The notes under the pieces: generated by a model
Databases searched by the model: none
What the model was told of the DNA's origin: nothing
The model's input: only the letters and a program-made list of their open reading frames with translations
Made by a program: the position numbers and the translations under genes
NCBI GenBank assembly: GCA_016744705.1
Contig: JADGDU010000009.1
Span: 36,921-100,920, forward strand
Reading direction: 5' to 3'
DNA from: Candidatus Krumholzibacteriia bacterium
GTDB lineage: Bacteria > Krumholzibacteriota > Krumholzibacteriia > LZORAL124-64-63
Length of the DNA stretch: 64,000 nucleotides
Part shown: one piece after another, positions 15,875-24,026 of the stretch
Numbering within the stretch: the stretch's first letter is position 1
How the letters are laid out: every line of letters begins with the position of its first letter

Positions 15875-16134
15875 TAGAAGGGGACATCCTCTTCAGAGAC
15901 ACCACCGTCTGCCGGAGGAGTTTGCAGGCCCTCCACCAGTTGCCGAACTTCGGCATCAGTTTTTTCTAATTTCCCCCGGCAAACCTGGATCAACTCCACG
16001 GCTCGGCGAACTTCTTCACCCAACTTGTCGATGTCCACATTGTCGTCTTCAAGGCCGGAGAGGATGTCCTCCACCTCGGTGACGGCTTCACCGAAAGAGA
16101 GATTTTTGGCCGGTTTTTTCTTGCTTGCTGCCAC
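15874..16134 (-). CDS. xseB: Exodeoxyribonuclease VII small subunit
   Basis: Small subunit of exonuclease VII, which with XseA degrades single-stranded DNA. About 86 residues with the XseB core SFGEAVTEVEDILSGLE, then VDIDKLGEEVRRAVELI and a C-terminal acidic tail. I start it at GTG 16134, which has AAAGGA upstream and gives the usual VAASKKK N-terminus; this lies inside the end of xseA, so the genes overlap by 47 bases in different frames. The last base is shared with the start of the ABC ATPase gene. Confidence 0.9.
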   Translation of the reverse strand: MAASKKKPAKNLSFGEAVTEVEDILSGLEDDNVDIDKLGEEVRRAVELIQVCRGKLEKTDAEVRQLVEGLQTPPADGGVSEEDVPF

Positions 16135-17656
16135 GTTTTTTTCCTTTGGGTTGGGATGTTTTGGTATTCCCTGATTCTTTGCCGGGCTGCACGATGCTGC
16201 GGACCCGGCCATGGGCCAATTGGGTGATGATGGATTCACCTGGAGACAGTTGGTCTGCGGAGGTGATGGTTTTTCCGTCGGGTCCGGTGGTCAAACTGTA
16301 ACCCCGGGCCAATAGCCTCGCAGGATCCAGAAGTCGTGTTTTTTCAGCAAGGCGAGACAACTTGGTCTCGGCGCTGAGAAGGGGACGAGGCGCCTCCCTG
16401 ACCAACCTTTGTTGTTGGAGATCCACCCGGTTAGTAGCGGCATCCAGCTGATGGGTGGCCACTCGGAATAAGCGGGGAGTGGCCCCTTGGATTTGTCCTT
16501 TGGATAGTGAAACCACTTGGCTGGCACTGGCGTGCAAACGGGAAGCCAAATGGCCCAAATTATCCCGCCCCGAGGCGATGTTACCACTGACCCGGTGCAA
16601 CAACCGGCCAGCGGATTGTTGGATTCCCATGCGAGCCCCCATGAGAACCCGGTCGATTCTTCCTTGCAAAATTTCAGCCACTTGCAAACGCCTCTGCGCC
16701 TCTTCCAATAAACTAGTGCTGCGCAAGATCAATTGCTCTGTGGCGTCATCCAAACGGCGCGCCGCATGGTCGATGATTTCCACCAGAAATTCTGCCGCCG
16801 CCGTGGGTGTTTTGCAGCTCTGGTGAGCCACCATATCCGCAATGGATGTATCAATTTCATGACCGATGGCCGTGAGCACGGGCCTAGGACTTTCGGCAAT
16901 GGCCACGGCCAGATCTTTCTGATCAAACCAACTGAGGTCGGCCCGTGAACCTCCACCCCGGGTTATTACGATCACATCGACACCAGCTTTGGCGTGAGCT
17001 TTCATGGCCGCAATCACTTCGGCCTGGAGCAATTCGCCCTGCATTTTGGCACCTTTTAAGGTCACTTCAAAATCCCACCCGGAAGCAGAAATGCCAGTCA
17101 TGAAATCGTGATGAGCCGCGCTCTCCGGCGAAGTGATCAAGCCAATTTTCAAGGGCAACTCGGGCAATGGCACAGTGGCATTTTTCTGCATCAGCCCCTG
17201 TTCCGTCAGGTAGGCCAAGGTTTCCCGCCGCCGGGCTTCCAATTTGCCCAACGCAAAGGTCTTGTCCACCCCCACGATCTTCAGACTGATTTTGCCAAAC
17301 TTGGCGTAGAAATCCACTTTGCACTCTAGGCAGACTTCAATTTTGTTGGTTATTTGGAAATCTGGGTCTGTACCATCCACATAACGGCTCAGGCCAAAAC
17401 GCTGACGATCCCATCCCATGAGAGCCACAGCCAGCTGATATTCCGCTGCGCCGCTGCCGCCCGTTTCCTGCAATTCAAAATAGAGATGTTTGCGCTGGGC
17501 CGCGTCGTGAGGAAATCGCTGCACTTCGCCCCGCACCCAGATGGTGCGCGGAAAGGCCCGGTCGATGGCATCGCTGATGGCATCATTAACCTGGCGCACC
17601 GACAAAACCTGCCGCTGGGGAGAACTGTCCACCAGATTGTCATTCCACAAATTCAA
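16088..17656 (-). CDS. xseA: Exodeoxyribonuclease VII large subunit
   Basis: Catalytic subunit of exonuclease VII. The 522-residue protein has the N-terminal OB-fold (VLSVRQVNDAI ... IWVRGEV), the catalytic core with GLITSPESAAHHDF, VIVITRGGGSRADLSWFD and AIGHEIDTSIADMVAH, a long helical region, and a basic C-terminal tail (KGKKRGSKQEKTG) that makes it longer than average. The start is TTG 17656 with GGAG nine bases upstream; it overlaps the MATE gene stop as TTGA, the TTG version of an ATGA coupling. The coding end contains the start of xseB. Confidence 0.93.
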   Translation of the reverse strand: MNLWNDNLVDSSPQRQVLSVRQVNDAISDAIDRAFPRTIWVRGEVQRFPHDAAQRKHLYFELQETGGSGAAEYQLAVALMGWDRQRFGLSRYVDGTDPDFQITNKIEVCLECKVDFYAKFGKISLKIVGVDKTFALGKLEARRRETLAYLTEQGLMQKNATVPLPELPLKIGLITSPESAAHHDFMTGISASGWDFEVTLKGAKMQGELLQAEVIAAMKAHAKAGVDVIVITRGGGSRADLSWFDQKDLAVAIAESPRPVLTAIGHEIDTSIADMVAHQSCKTPTAAAEFLVEIIDHAARRLDDATEQLILRSTSLLEEAQRRLQVAEILQGRIDRVLMGARMGIQQSAGRLLHRVSGNIASGRDNLGHLASRLHASASQVVSLSKGQIQGATPRLFRVATHQLDAATNRVDLQQQRLVREAPRPLLSAETKLSRLAEKTRLLDPARLLARGYSLTTGPDGKTITSADQLSPGESIITQLAHGRVRSIVQPGKESGNTKTSQPKGKKRGSKQEKTGQKSLFR

Positions 17657-19038
17657 ATTTTCAGCTCCTGCCAACGGGTACGGGTGAACAAAACGATGAG
17701 GGCCACTGCATAAATGGTAAACCAAACCAGCAAGCCAATCCAGGCCCCCAACAAACCCCAGCCCAAAAAGATGCCGAAGAGCCAGGCCAGAGGCGGCATC
17801 AGCAGGAAGCCGCTGAAAATATCCACCAGCATCACGGCTCGGGTGGCGCCGGCGCCGCGCAAGGCCCCCGAAAGAGTGAGCCCGACCGCATCAATGACTT
17901 GTACCAGGCCCATCAGTCGCAAAATAGGAACCCCGGCAGCAATGAGCTCCGGTTGGCTGGAAAAGAGCCTCATGATAGGAACCGGGATCACCAGAAACAG
18001 AATCCCCAGAAACCCCATGACCAGTACAGAGAGCAAAACGCCTGCCCAGGCGGCCCGCCGGGCTCCGTGAGGGTCGTTCCGGCCCAGACTCTGGCCCACC
18101 AGGGTTTGCACCCCAGCGCCCACTCCCACCCCTGGCATAAAGGAGACAGCGGCGATGCGCATCACCACATTACCAGCAGCCACAGCCAACACCGAAATCT
18201 TGCCCAAAATTGCGTAAAAAATCAGAAACCCAAAGACAATTCCCATGGTCTGAACGGCGGGAGGCCAGGCAATGTTCAGAAACGGCCGAATCAATTCCGG
18301 GTGGTAATTTTTTCGACTGAAGAGTTGAAACCGTTTGCGAATGGGTCCCCGCAGGGCCATCACCAGAATGGCCAGAGCCGCGGCCAGTGTGCTGAGAGTG
18401 CTGGCTAAAGCTGCTCCGCCAACGCCCATGGCCGGCGCACCCCCATGGCCAAAAATCAGCATCCAATTCAGAACCAGGTTCAACAGGTTCATGCCCACAC
18501 CGACAACCATGCCGATGCGAGTCCAGCCGATGCCATCAAACATGCCCTTAATTTGAAAATAGAGAATTAGTGGAAGGATACCCAGGTATCGGTACACCAG
18601 ATACTCGGCCCCCAATTGGCGAACCTGCTCATGGCCGCTCACTAAATGCATCAGAGCGTGGGGCCAGAGCAATCCCACCATCATAAAGAGAGCACCCACC
18701 GGTAAACTGATGGCCACCGCCGTGGCCAGAACGGCCCCCACTTCAGAGTCCCGGTTTTCGCCCACTCGCCTGGCCGTGAAAGTTTGCACCGCCACATCCA
18801 CTGATTTGATGCTCATGGCCACGGCTGAAAACAACAGAGTGCTGACAGCCACAGCCGCCAGACTCTCCTGGCCCAGGCGCCCCACCATCATGGTGTCCAC
18901 CAAGCCCATGAGGGTTTGGCTGATTTGCGCCAAAACCACTGGCGCCGCCACACCGGTGATGATCACCAGCAGGCGGCGCCATGTGACATCCGACAGCCTT
19001 TCCGCAGGGCAGGATCTTGACTCAATTTCAGGAGACAA
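17653..19038 (-). CDS. MATE-family multidrug/toxin efflux protein
   Basis: Cation-driven exporter with 12 predicted transmembrane segments and about 460 residues. MATE features include LAQISQTLMGLVDTMMVGRLGQ in helix 1, SFMPGVGVGAGVQTLVGQSLG in helix 7, and an internal repeat. The real start is uncertain: the frame is open well upstream, inside pepA. TTG 19038, which overlaps the pepA end by 11 bases, gives a protein of normal length, but no good Shine-Dalgarno sequence is visible. It is the second gene of the pepA string. The drug or metabolite exported cannot be predicted. Confidence 0.9.
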   Translation of the reverse strand: MSPEIESRSCPAERLSDVTWRRLLVIITGVAAPVVLAQISQTLMGLVDTMMVGRLGQESLAAVAVSTLLFSAVAMSIKSVDVAVQTFTARRVGENRDSEVGAVLATAVAISLPVGALFMMVGLLWPHALMHLVSGHEQVRQLGAEYLVYRYLGILPLILYFQIKGMFDGIGWTRIGMVVGVGMNLLNLVLNWMLIFGHGGAPAMGVGGAALASTLSTLAAALAILVMALRGPIRKRFQLFSRKNYHPELIRPFLNIAWPPAVQTMGIVFGFLIFYAILGKISVLAVAAGNVVMRIAAVSFMPGVGVGAGVQTLVGQSLGRNDPHGARRAAWAGVLLSVLVMGFLGILFLVIPVPIMRLFSSQPELIAAGVPILRLMGLVQVIDAVGLTLSGALRGAGATRAVMLVDIFSGFLLMPPLAWLFGIFLGWGLLGAWIGLLVWFTIYAVALIVLFTRTRWQELKI

Positions 19039-20524
19039 GAATTTGCACTGCTCTGGCCATAAGGCGTGCCCCAAATCCGGTTCCTCCCACGGGGCCGGTG
19101 GCGGTAGCCTTTTCACTGTATGAAGGGCCAGCAATATCGATGTGCGCCCACTGGGTGGTTTCATCGACAAAGTGAGCCAGGAAACCAGCGGCCGTCATCG
19201 CTCCGCCTTCCCTGGGACCCAGGTTCTTCAGGTCGCTCCAGGTGCCCTTCATGGCATCCTTGTGTTCGTCGATTAGAGGCAGGTGCCAAACTCTTTCAAA
19301 AGTTTCTCCGCCAGCTTGTTTGAGCGAATCGATGAGCTCTCCACTGTTGCTCATCAGTCCGGCAAAATGATGGCCCAGGGCCACCACACAAGCGCCCGTC
19401 AGGGTGGCTGCATCCATTATGTAGTCTGGTTTGGACTTGCCGGCGTACCACAAGGCATCGCCCAGAATGAGCCGGCCTTCGGCGTCGGTGTTGAGAATTT
19501 CCACGGTTTTGCCGTTGGCCATGGTGATCACATCGGCCGGGCGTACGGCGTTACCATCGGGCATATTTTCAGCTGTTGGCACCACCGTGACCAGATTGAC
19601 GTCCAACCCCAGACGGGCCACAATTTGCGCAGCGCCCAGCACTGCAGCTGCGCCTCCCATATCAGATTTCATGAGGTCCATGTTCGCACCCGGTTTGAGA
19701 CTGATGCCACCGGTGTCGAAGGTTACCCCTTTACCCACCAGGGCGATGGTGGGTGACTTACGGCTTTTGCCACCTTTGTACTCCAGAACAATAAGTCGCG
19801 GCGGGTTGACACTACCCTGACCCACACCCAAAATGCCGCCCATGTTCAGTTTTTCCATCTGGGCCACATTCAGAATTTTACACTTCATGCCTTCGGCCTT
19901 GGCCATAGCCTTAGCCTCTTCCGCCATTTTGATGGGAGTCAGCAGATTGGGAGGCTGGTTCACCAGGTCACGCGCAAAGTTACAGCCGGAAGCGAATTTT
20001 TCACCTTCCAGAACGCCAGCACGCAAATCTTTGTGGCGAGTGGCATCGGCCAGGAGTTTCCAGCTACCGGGCAGCTCTTTGGCCTTTTTTCCTGTTTTCA
20101 GGATACCCACCGCAAAAAGAGCCATCTCGGCCCCTTCAACCCAGGCCCGGGCGAAAGCTTCGTCATCAATGCCCAGGCTTTCCTTCTCGGGAACTGCCAC
20201 CAGAATACGATCCGCTTTCATGGACCGAGCCTGTTTTGCCACTGCGCCTGCCAAGCGGCGGATGGTATCCAGCCCAACTTTCTCTGCTGTTCCCAAACCG
20301 GCCAACAAAAGCCAGCTGGCTTTGGTACCTGTGCTGAAAAGAGGCAATAAGCCGGTGGCTTTGGCATCGAAACCACTGGTGCTGACCTGTTTTTTCAGAT
20401 CCGCTGGTTTTGTTCCGGTGGCGAGATTCTTAAGATCCGCTTGATCATTTTTTTGAAAAACGGGGAAAACCAGCAAATCACCTGCGGTTTCAGTAGCTTG
20501 GGTTTTGGTAATGGACCAACGCAA
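19028..20524 (-). CDS. pepA: Leucyl aminopeptidase (family M17)
   Basis: Cytosolic two-metal aminopeptidase that trims peptides. The 498-residue protein has the M17 signature NTDAEGRLILGDAL and the metal-binding block GKGVTFDTGGISLKPGANMDLMKSDMGG (lysine and aspartate ligands), preceded by the regulatory-type N-terminal domain. I choose TTG 20524 because GGGAGGG lies 6-7 bases upstream; the in-frame ATG at 20560 has no such site. It is the first gene of an eight-gene minus-strand string extending to 12497 and is divergent from the secreted protein gene at 20733. Confidence 0.94.
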   Translation of the reverse strand: MRWSITKTQATETAGDLLVFPVFQKNDQADLKNLATGTKPADLKKQVSTSGFDAKATGLLPLFSTGTKASWLLLAGLGTAEKVGLDTIRRLAGAVAKQARSMKADRILVAVPEKESLGIDDEAFARAWVEGAEMALFAVGILKTGKKAKELPGSWKLLADATRHKDLRAGVLEGEKFASGCNFARDLVNQPPNLLTPIKMAEEAKAMAKAEGMKCKILNVAQMEKLNMGGILGVGQGSVNPPRLIVLEYKGGKSRKSPTIALVGKGVTFDTGGISLKPGANMDLMKSDMGGAAAVLGAAQIVARLGLDVNLVTVVPTAENMPDGNAVRPADVITMANGKTVEILNTDAEGRLILGDALWYAGKSKPDYIMDAATLTGACVVALGHHFAGLMSNSGELIDSLKQAGGETFERVWHLPLIDEHKDAMKGTWSDLKNLGPREGGAMTAAGFLAHFVDETTQWAHIDIAGPSYSEKATATGPVGGTGFGARLMARAVQILVS

Positions 20525-20574
20525 AATTGTCCCTCCCGGGAAAAAGCAGACTGCCGGCACAAGGTCCAGCAGTG

Positions 20575-20603
20575 ATGATAGGTTTAACAGAGGGGCAGTT
20601 TAA
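20575..20603 (-). promoter_or_regulatory. Candidate promoter of the pepA gene string
   Basis: On the minus strand TTAAAC (20603-20598) and TATCAT (20580-20575) are 17 bases apart, about 50 bases upstream of the TTG start of pepA. Confidence 0.45.
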
Positions 20604-20658
20604 CACCGAAAGTGTTTTTTGCCAGCAGGGAATGGCTTTTGTTTCACCCGTCAGGCCA

Positions 20659-20687
20659 TTGACAAAAATTTTGAACTTCTGTATGGT
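20659..20687 (+). promoter_or_regulatory. Promoter of the secreted protein gene at 20733
   Basis: A consensus TTGACA at 20659-20664 and TATGGT at 20682-20687 are 17 bases apart, 45 bases upstream of the start codon. Confidence 0.6.
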
Positions 20688-20732
20688 GAAATTTGTCGAC
20701 CGAATCATTCATTGCTTCTTGGAGGGAAAAAA

Positions 20733-21323
20733 ATGAAGAATCTGGTAGTAATCGTATCTCTGTTGGTTCTGTTAATGGGTCCTGGCTCTGCTCTTGCCCA
20801 GGCACAAGACACCATGGGTCTGTATTTTGATCTGAATGGCCAATCCAATTGCCTTGATGCCACCACCCTGGCCCCCTTCACCATCATCAACTTGTACCTC
20901 CTGTTGATCAGCCCCAGTTCTACTGAGCTTTCGGGCTTTGAGATGGGGATGGATATTGAAGGCCCCGTCATAACCCTCTCCACCATTATCAACCACCCCC
21001 AGTTCATCGATGTCGGCATGGAAGGAAATCATATTGTAGGTTTTGGCGAGCCCATGGAATTGGGCCCGGTGAATCACCTGATCACCTTTGAAATGATGTA
21101 TACCAGCACATCTCAAGAATCTGTGTGCTTCATCCTGCGCGGTAGCGAACCCAGCAGCCTTGATCCGCTGTTCCCCACGGTTTTGTATCCTATCGAGCAA
21201 TTAGTATCTACTGGTATTCAGGTAGTTTACGAAAATTGCAGTGCTCTTATTGATGCTGATTTTTGCAATACCGTATCTACTGATGTAACTACATGGGATT
21301 CTCTAAAATCCTTGTACCGCTAA
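20733..21323 (+). CDS. Secreted protein of unknown function with C-terminal TTWDSLKSLYR tail
   Basis: A 196-residue exported protein with signal peptide (VVIVSLLVLLMGPGSALAQ) and a strong Shine-Dalgarno sequence, GGAGGG. The mature region is beta-rich with few charges and contains SSTELSGFEMGMDIEGP and a later VCFILRGSEP; the pattern recalls small secreted adhesion-like or cohesin-like beta-sandwiches, but I cannot assign a family. The last 11 residues, TTWDSLKSLYR, match the tail TTWGDLKSHYR of the protein at 29394-30050. Two cysteines (ENC, DFC) lie just before the tail. The gene is monocistronic between its own promoter and a strong terminator. Confidence 0.8.
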   Translation: MKNLVVIVSLLVLLMGPGSALAQAQDTMGLYFDLNGQSNCLDATTLAPFTIINLYLLLISPSSTELSGFEMGMDIEGPVITLSTIINHPQFIDVGMEGNHIVGFGEPMELGPVNHLITFEMMYTSTSQESVCFILRGSEPSSLDPLFPTVLYPIEQLVSTGIQVVYENCSALIDADFCNTVSTDVTTWDSLKSLYR

Positions 21324-21336
21324 CTCTCCAGCACTT

Positions 21337-21369
21337 TGGCCCCGATTCATTTCGGGGCCATTTTATTTT
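21337..21369 (+). terminator. Rho-independent terminator after the secreted protein gene
   Basis: A perfect 9-base stem, TGGCCCCGA at 21337-21345 and TCGGGGCCA at 21352-21360, is followed by TTTTATTTT. Confidence 0.92.
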
Positions 21370-21438
21370 GCAACGTCTGCGGCCCTTTCCCGTATTACCT
21401 CATAGGCGGAACCAGCCCCAAACTACGGAGTCATACCT

Positions 21439-22095
21439 TTGAGCGCCCCCAATTCCTCATCACCCGATTTTGAGCAGGACCACACTGAAGGTTTGCAACT
21501 GCCCCCGTGGGAAAGACGTGAGCGCTTCGGCCTCCTCAATGGTTTATATCTCACCATCAAGGATGTACTACTGGGCCCGGGGCGGTTTTTTCATCGTATG
21601 CCCACACAGATCGGCATTTTAAACCCGCTGATGTTTGCCGTGGTTTTGGGTGTCATCGGGACCTTCATTGCCTGGTTGTACTCCCTGGTCAGTGCTTCCC
21701 TACAGATGGCCCTGATAGGAGACTTTTCCCACAGCCAAAGCTCCATGTTTTCTTTTTTCCTTTTCCTTTTCAGCCCGGTTTTGATGACCCTGGGTGTTTT
21801 TATCCAAGCGGGCTTGATTCACATGGCGTTGGTGCTGCTGGGAGGAGGAAAGCTCGGGTTTGAAGCCACATTCCGGGTTTCTGCCTACAGTGAAGCAACC
21901 ACAATCATTCTGCTGGTGCCCCTCTGCGGCAGTTGGGTGGCTCTAATTTGGAGCATGGTCATTTTGATCATCGGCCTGTACAATATTCATGAGACCGAAC
22001 CGTGGAAAGCAGTGGTGGCTGTATTGGCCCCCTTAATGCTTTGTTTCGTGGCTATTGGGGGCTCTATTGTGGCCTGGATGGCCGGTATGAATTGA
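21439..22095 (+). CDS. Yip1-family membrane protein
   Basis: A 218-residue integral membrane protein with a soluble N-terminus carrying LPPWERRERFG and DVLLGPGRFFHRMP, then about five transmembrane helices. The P-x-x-F-F-x-x-M-P element before the first helix and the helix layout are typical of bacterial Yip1-domain proteins, whose function is unknown. The start is TTG 21439 with CGGAG eight bases upstream. The DUF2752 gene follows 27 bases later, so the two are probably cotranscribed. Confidence 0.8.
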   Translation: MSAPNSSSPDFEQDHTEGLQLPPWERRERFGLLNGLYLTIKDVLLGPGRFFHRMPTQIGILNPLMFAVVLGVIGTFIAWLYSLVSASLQMALIGDFSHSQSSMFSFFLFLFSPVLMTLGVFIQAGLIHMALVLLGGGKLGFEATFRVSAYSEATTIILLVPLCGSWVALIWSMVILIIGLYNIHETEPWKAVVAVLAPLMLCFVAIGGSIVAWMAGMN

Positions 22096-22122
22096 GTTTC
22101 CCGACGATAGGATTCGCCTTCT

Positions 22123-22536
22123 TTGCAACTCGTCCCTGAAAACAGCCCCTGGCCCAGACTTCTGGTTTTTCCCTTTTTGACCGTGACCATGGCCGGCCTG
22201 GCTTTGGCCCGTCTGAACCCGGAATTGACCTACCACCTGGCCTCCTGCCCCCTGCGTGACACAACCGGCGTACCCTGCCTGACCTGTGGCGGCACACACA
22301 GCATTGTCGCCCTGATGCAGGGTCATTGGTGGGAAGCTCTGGCAGCCAATCCATTAGTAGCCCTGGGCACCCCCGCCTTTCTGTTCTGGTCTGTGTACGC
22401 CCTTTGGGCCACTTTCCAACCTGTTCTTCGCCGTAGCCTTCTGCTGAAACCCCAAGAAAAAAGAGCCGCCAGAATACTGGTGACTCTTTTCCTACTGGCC
22501 ACCTGGGCCTGGGAATTCTGGCAATTTCGGGGTTGA
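22123..22536 (+). CDS. DUF2752 membrane protein
   Basis: A small protein of 137 residues with the DUF2752 signature CPLRDTTGVPCLTCGGTHS followed by ALMQGHWWEALAANPLVAL and two further hydrophobic segments. The CP-x5-TG-x-PC-x2-CGxT pattern has three cysteines that could bind metal or form a disulphide; the function of the family is not known. The start is TTG 22123 with only a weak AGGA upstream. It lies directly after the Yip1-like gene and ends convergently, four bases from the acyl-CoA dehydrogenase gene. Confidence 0.85.
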   Translation: MQLVPENSPWPRLLVFPFLTVTMAGLALARLNPELTYHLASCPLRDTTGVPCLTCGGTHSIVALMQGHWWEALAANPLVALGTPAFLFWSVYALWATFQPVLRRSLLLKPQEKRAARILVTLFLLATWAWEFWQFRG

Positions 22537-22540
22537 GTTT

Positions 22541-23683
22541 TTAGTACTCGCTGCCCAACTCCCGGGCGATGACTAAGCGCTGGATTTCACTGGTGCCTTC
22601 ATAAATCCGGGTCACCCGTACATCCCGGTAATAGCGTTCCACCGCAAATTCTTTGCAATAACCGTATCCTCCGTGAATCTGCAGAGCCTTGTCCGCGGCC
22701 CGGCCAGCAGCTTCTGTAGCCATGACTTTGGCCATGGCCGCTTGTTTGGTAAAACTCCGGCCTTCGTCCTTCAACCAGGCGGCATGCAAACCCATCAACC
22801 GTGCAGCTTCCAGTTCCGTGCCCATGTCAGCGATCATGTTGCCAATGACTGGTTGCTTGAGCAGGGGCTTACCAAACTGTTCGCGCACCCTCGCGTATTT
22901 GATGGACTCTTCAAGACATGCCTGGCCAATGCCCAAGGCCTGGAAAGCAATGCCGATCCGTCCCCCGTCCAGGGCACTCATAGCGATGCGGAACCCATCC
23001 CCCTCCTGGCCCAATAAATGGTTGGCCGGCACCCGTACATCTTCCAAATCGATAGAGACGGTATCGCTAGCCCGGAGTCCCATCTTGTCTTCTTTTTTTG
23101 CCACAGACAATCCATCGGTGCCACGCTCGACGATGAAAGCGTGGATGTCGTTATGACCGGTGGTGCCTGGTGTGCGGGCCATCACCACATAGAAGGCCGC
23201 CCGCGACCCATTAGTGACGAAGATTTTGCCCCCGTTGAGTACGTATTCATCGCCTTCTTTGCGGGCCGTTGCGGACAAGCTCGCGGCATCACTGCCGGCT
23301 CCTGCTTCAGTGATGCAGAAGGCGGCAATCTCCCCTGCTGCCATGCGCGGCAAATATTTCTGTTTGGCTTCTTCACTGCCATACATGGCTAAGGGATAAG
23401 AGCCCACGCTGTTGTGAACCGTCAACATCACACAAACTCCGGCGCTGGCTTTGGCCAATTCTTCGATGACCAGAGCATAAGTGGTGGTATCAACACCCAA
23501 GCCACCATACTGCTCGGGGAAACTGAGCCCAAAGAAACCGTTAGCTGCCATTTTACTGATGAGATCATCGGGCATGGAGCCTTCTTCATCCATCTGCTGA
23601 GCAATGGGGGCGATTTCCTGTTTGGCAAAATCGCGCACCATGTCACGGAACATGGTTTGGGTTTCGTTGAAATCAAAATTCAT
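22541..23683 (-). CDS. Acyl-CoA dehydrogenase, short-chain type (first of three)
   Basis: FAD enzyme that introduces the trans-2 double bond in acyl-CoA. The 380-residue protein has the ACAD blocks [30 protein letters not shown], and the C-terminal [17 protein letters not shown] whose glutamate is the catalytic base in butyryl-CoA dehydrogenases. The ATG at 23683 is preceded by GGAGA; the earlier ATG at 23707 has no ribosome site. It has its own promoter and a 15-base palindrome upstream and is not part of the larger operon to the right. Exact chain length preference cannot be read from sequence. Confidence 0.93.
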   Translation of the reverse strand: MNFDFNETQTMFRDMVRDFAKQEIAPIAQQMDEEGSMPDDLISKMAANGFFGLSFPEQYGGLGVDTTTYALVIEELAKASAGVCVMLTVHNSVGSYPLAMYGSEEAKQKYLPRMAAGEIAAFCITEAGAGSDAASLSATARKEGDEYVLNGGKIFVTNGSRAAFYVVMARTPGTTGHNDIHAFIVERGTDGLSVAKKEDKMGLRASDTVSIDLEDVRVPANHLLGQEGDGFRIAMSALDGGRIGIAFQALGIGQACLEESIKYARVREQFGKPLLKQPVIGNMIADMGTELEAARLMGLHAAWLKDEGRSFTKQAAMAKVMATEAAGRAADKALQIHGGYGYCKEFAVERYYRDVRVTRIYEGTSEIQRLVIARELGSEY

Positions 23684-23707
23684 GGGGCTCTCCGGTTTTT
23701 GAGTCAT

Positions 23708-23722
23708 TCAAGATGATCTTGA
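23708..23722. promoter_or_regulatory. Perfect 15-base palindrome in the leader of the first acyl-CoA dehydrogenase gene
   Basis: TCAAGATGATCTTGA reads as a perfect inverted repeat around one central G. It lies between the predicted transcription start and the ATG at 23683, a typical place for a repressor of a fatty-acid degradation gene. The binding protein is unknown. Confidence 0.45.
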
Positions 23723-23741
23723 TAATCAATTCATCGTTTCC

Positions 23742-23769
23742 ATTATAACTTAATGTTGGCTGGTGACAA
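23742..23769 (-). promoter_or_regulatory. Promoter of the first acyl-CoA dehydrogenase gene
   Basis: On the minus strand TTGTCA (23769-23764) and a perfect TATAAT (23747-23742) are 16 bases apart, about 60 bases upstream of the start codon. Confidence 0.65.
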
Positions 23770-24026
23770 GACCTGCCTCCACCAGCATAAGCATTGGATT
23801 CATTCAAACCTGGGACAGAGATAATGAGAACCCTTTGTCACAAAATCCAGCAGTGAAACACTCAACTCCAGACACTCATAACAAAAAGTCCATAACTAAT
23901 TCTATATTTTAAAGTTAGCAGGCGCCCAGATCATGGTTCGAATTCTGCTGGAGTGAGTATCCATACTACGAATATGAATGACACCATCAGTGTTTTTACC
24001 TCCAAACCCCAACCCCAGGAGTGAGC
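23770..24026. other. Intergenic region between divergent genes
   Basis: Together with the promoter and palindrome to its left, this makes about 340 bases between divergent genes without a coding region. It contains AT-rich stretches (for example TCTATATTTTAAAGTTAG near 23901) and a T-loop-like GGTTCGAATTC at 23935-23945 that does not fold as a tRNA. I see no further gene or repeat in it. Confidence 0.6.

Noticed and set aside
23935..23945. GGTTCGAATTC, T-loop-like, as part of a tRNA or attachment site
   Set aside because: Flanking bases do not pair as a T stem, and no anticodon or D arm fits upstream; also no repeat of it elsewhere in the window.
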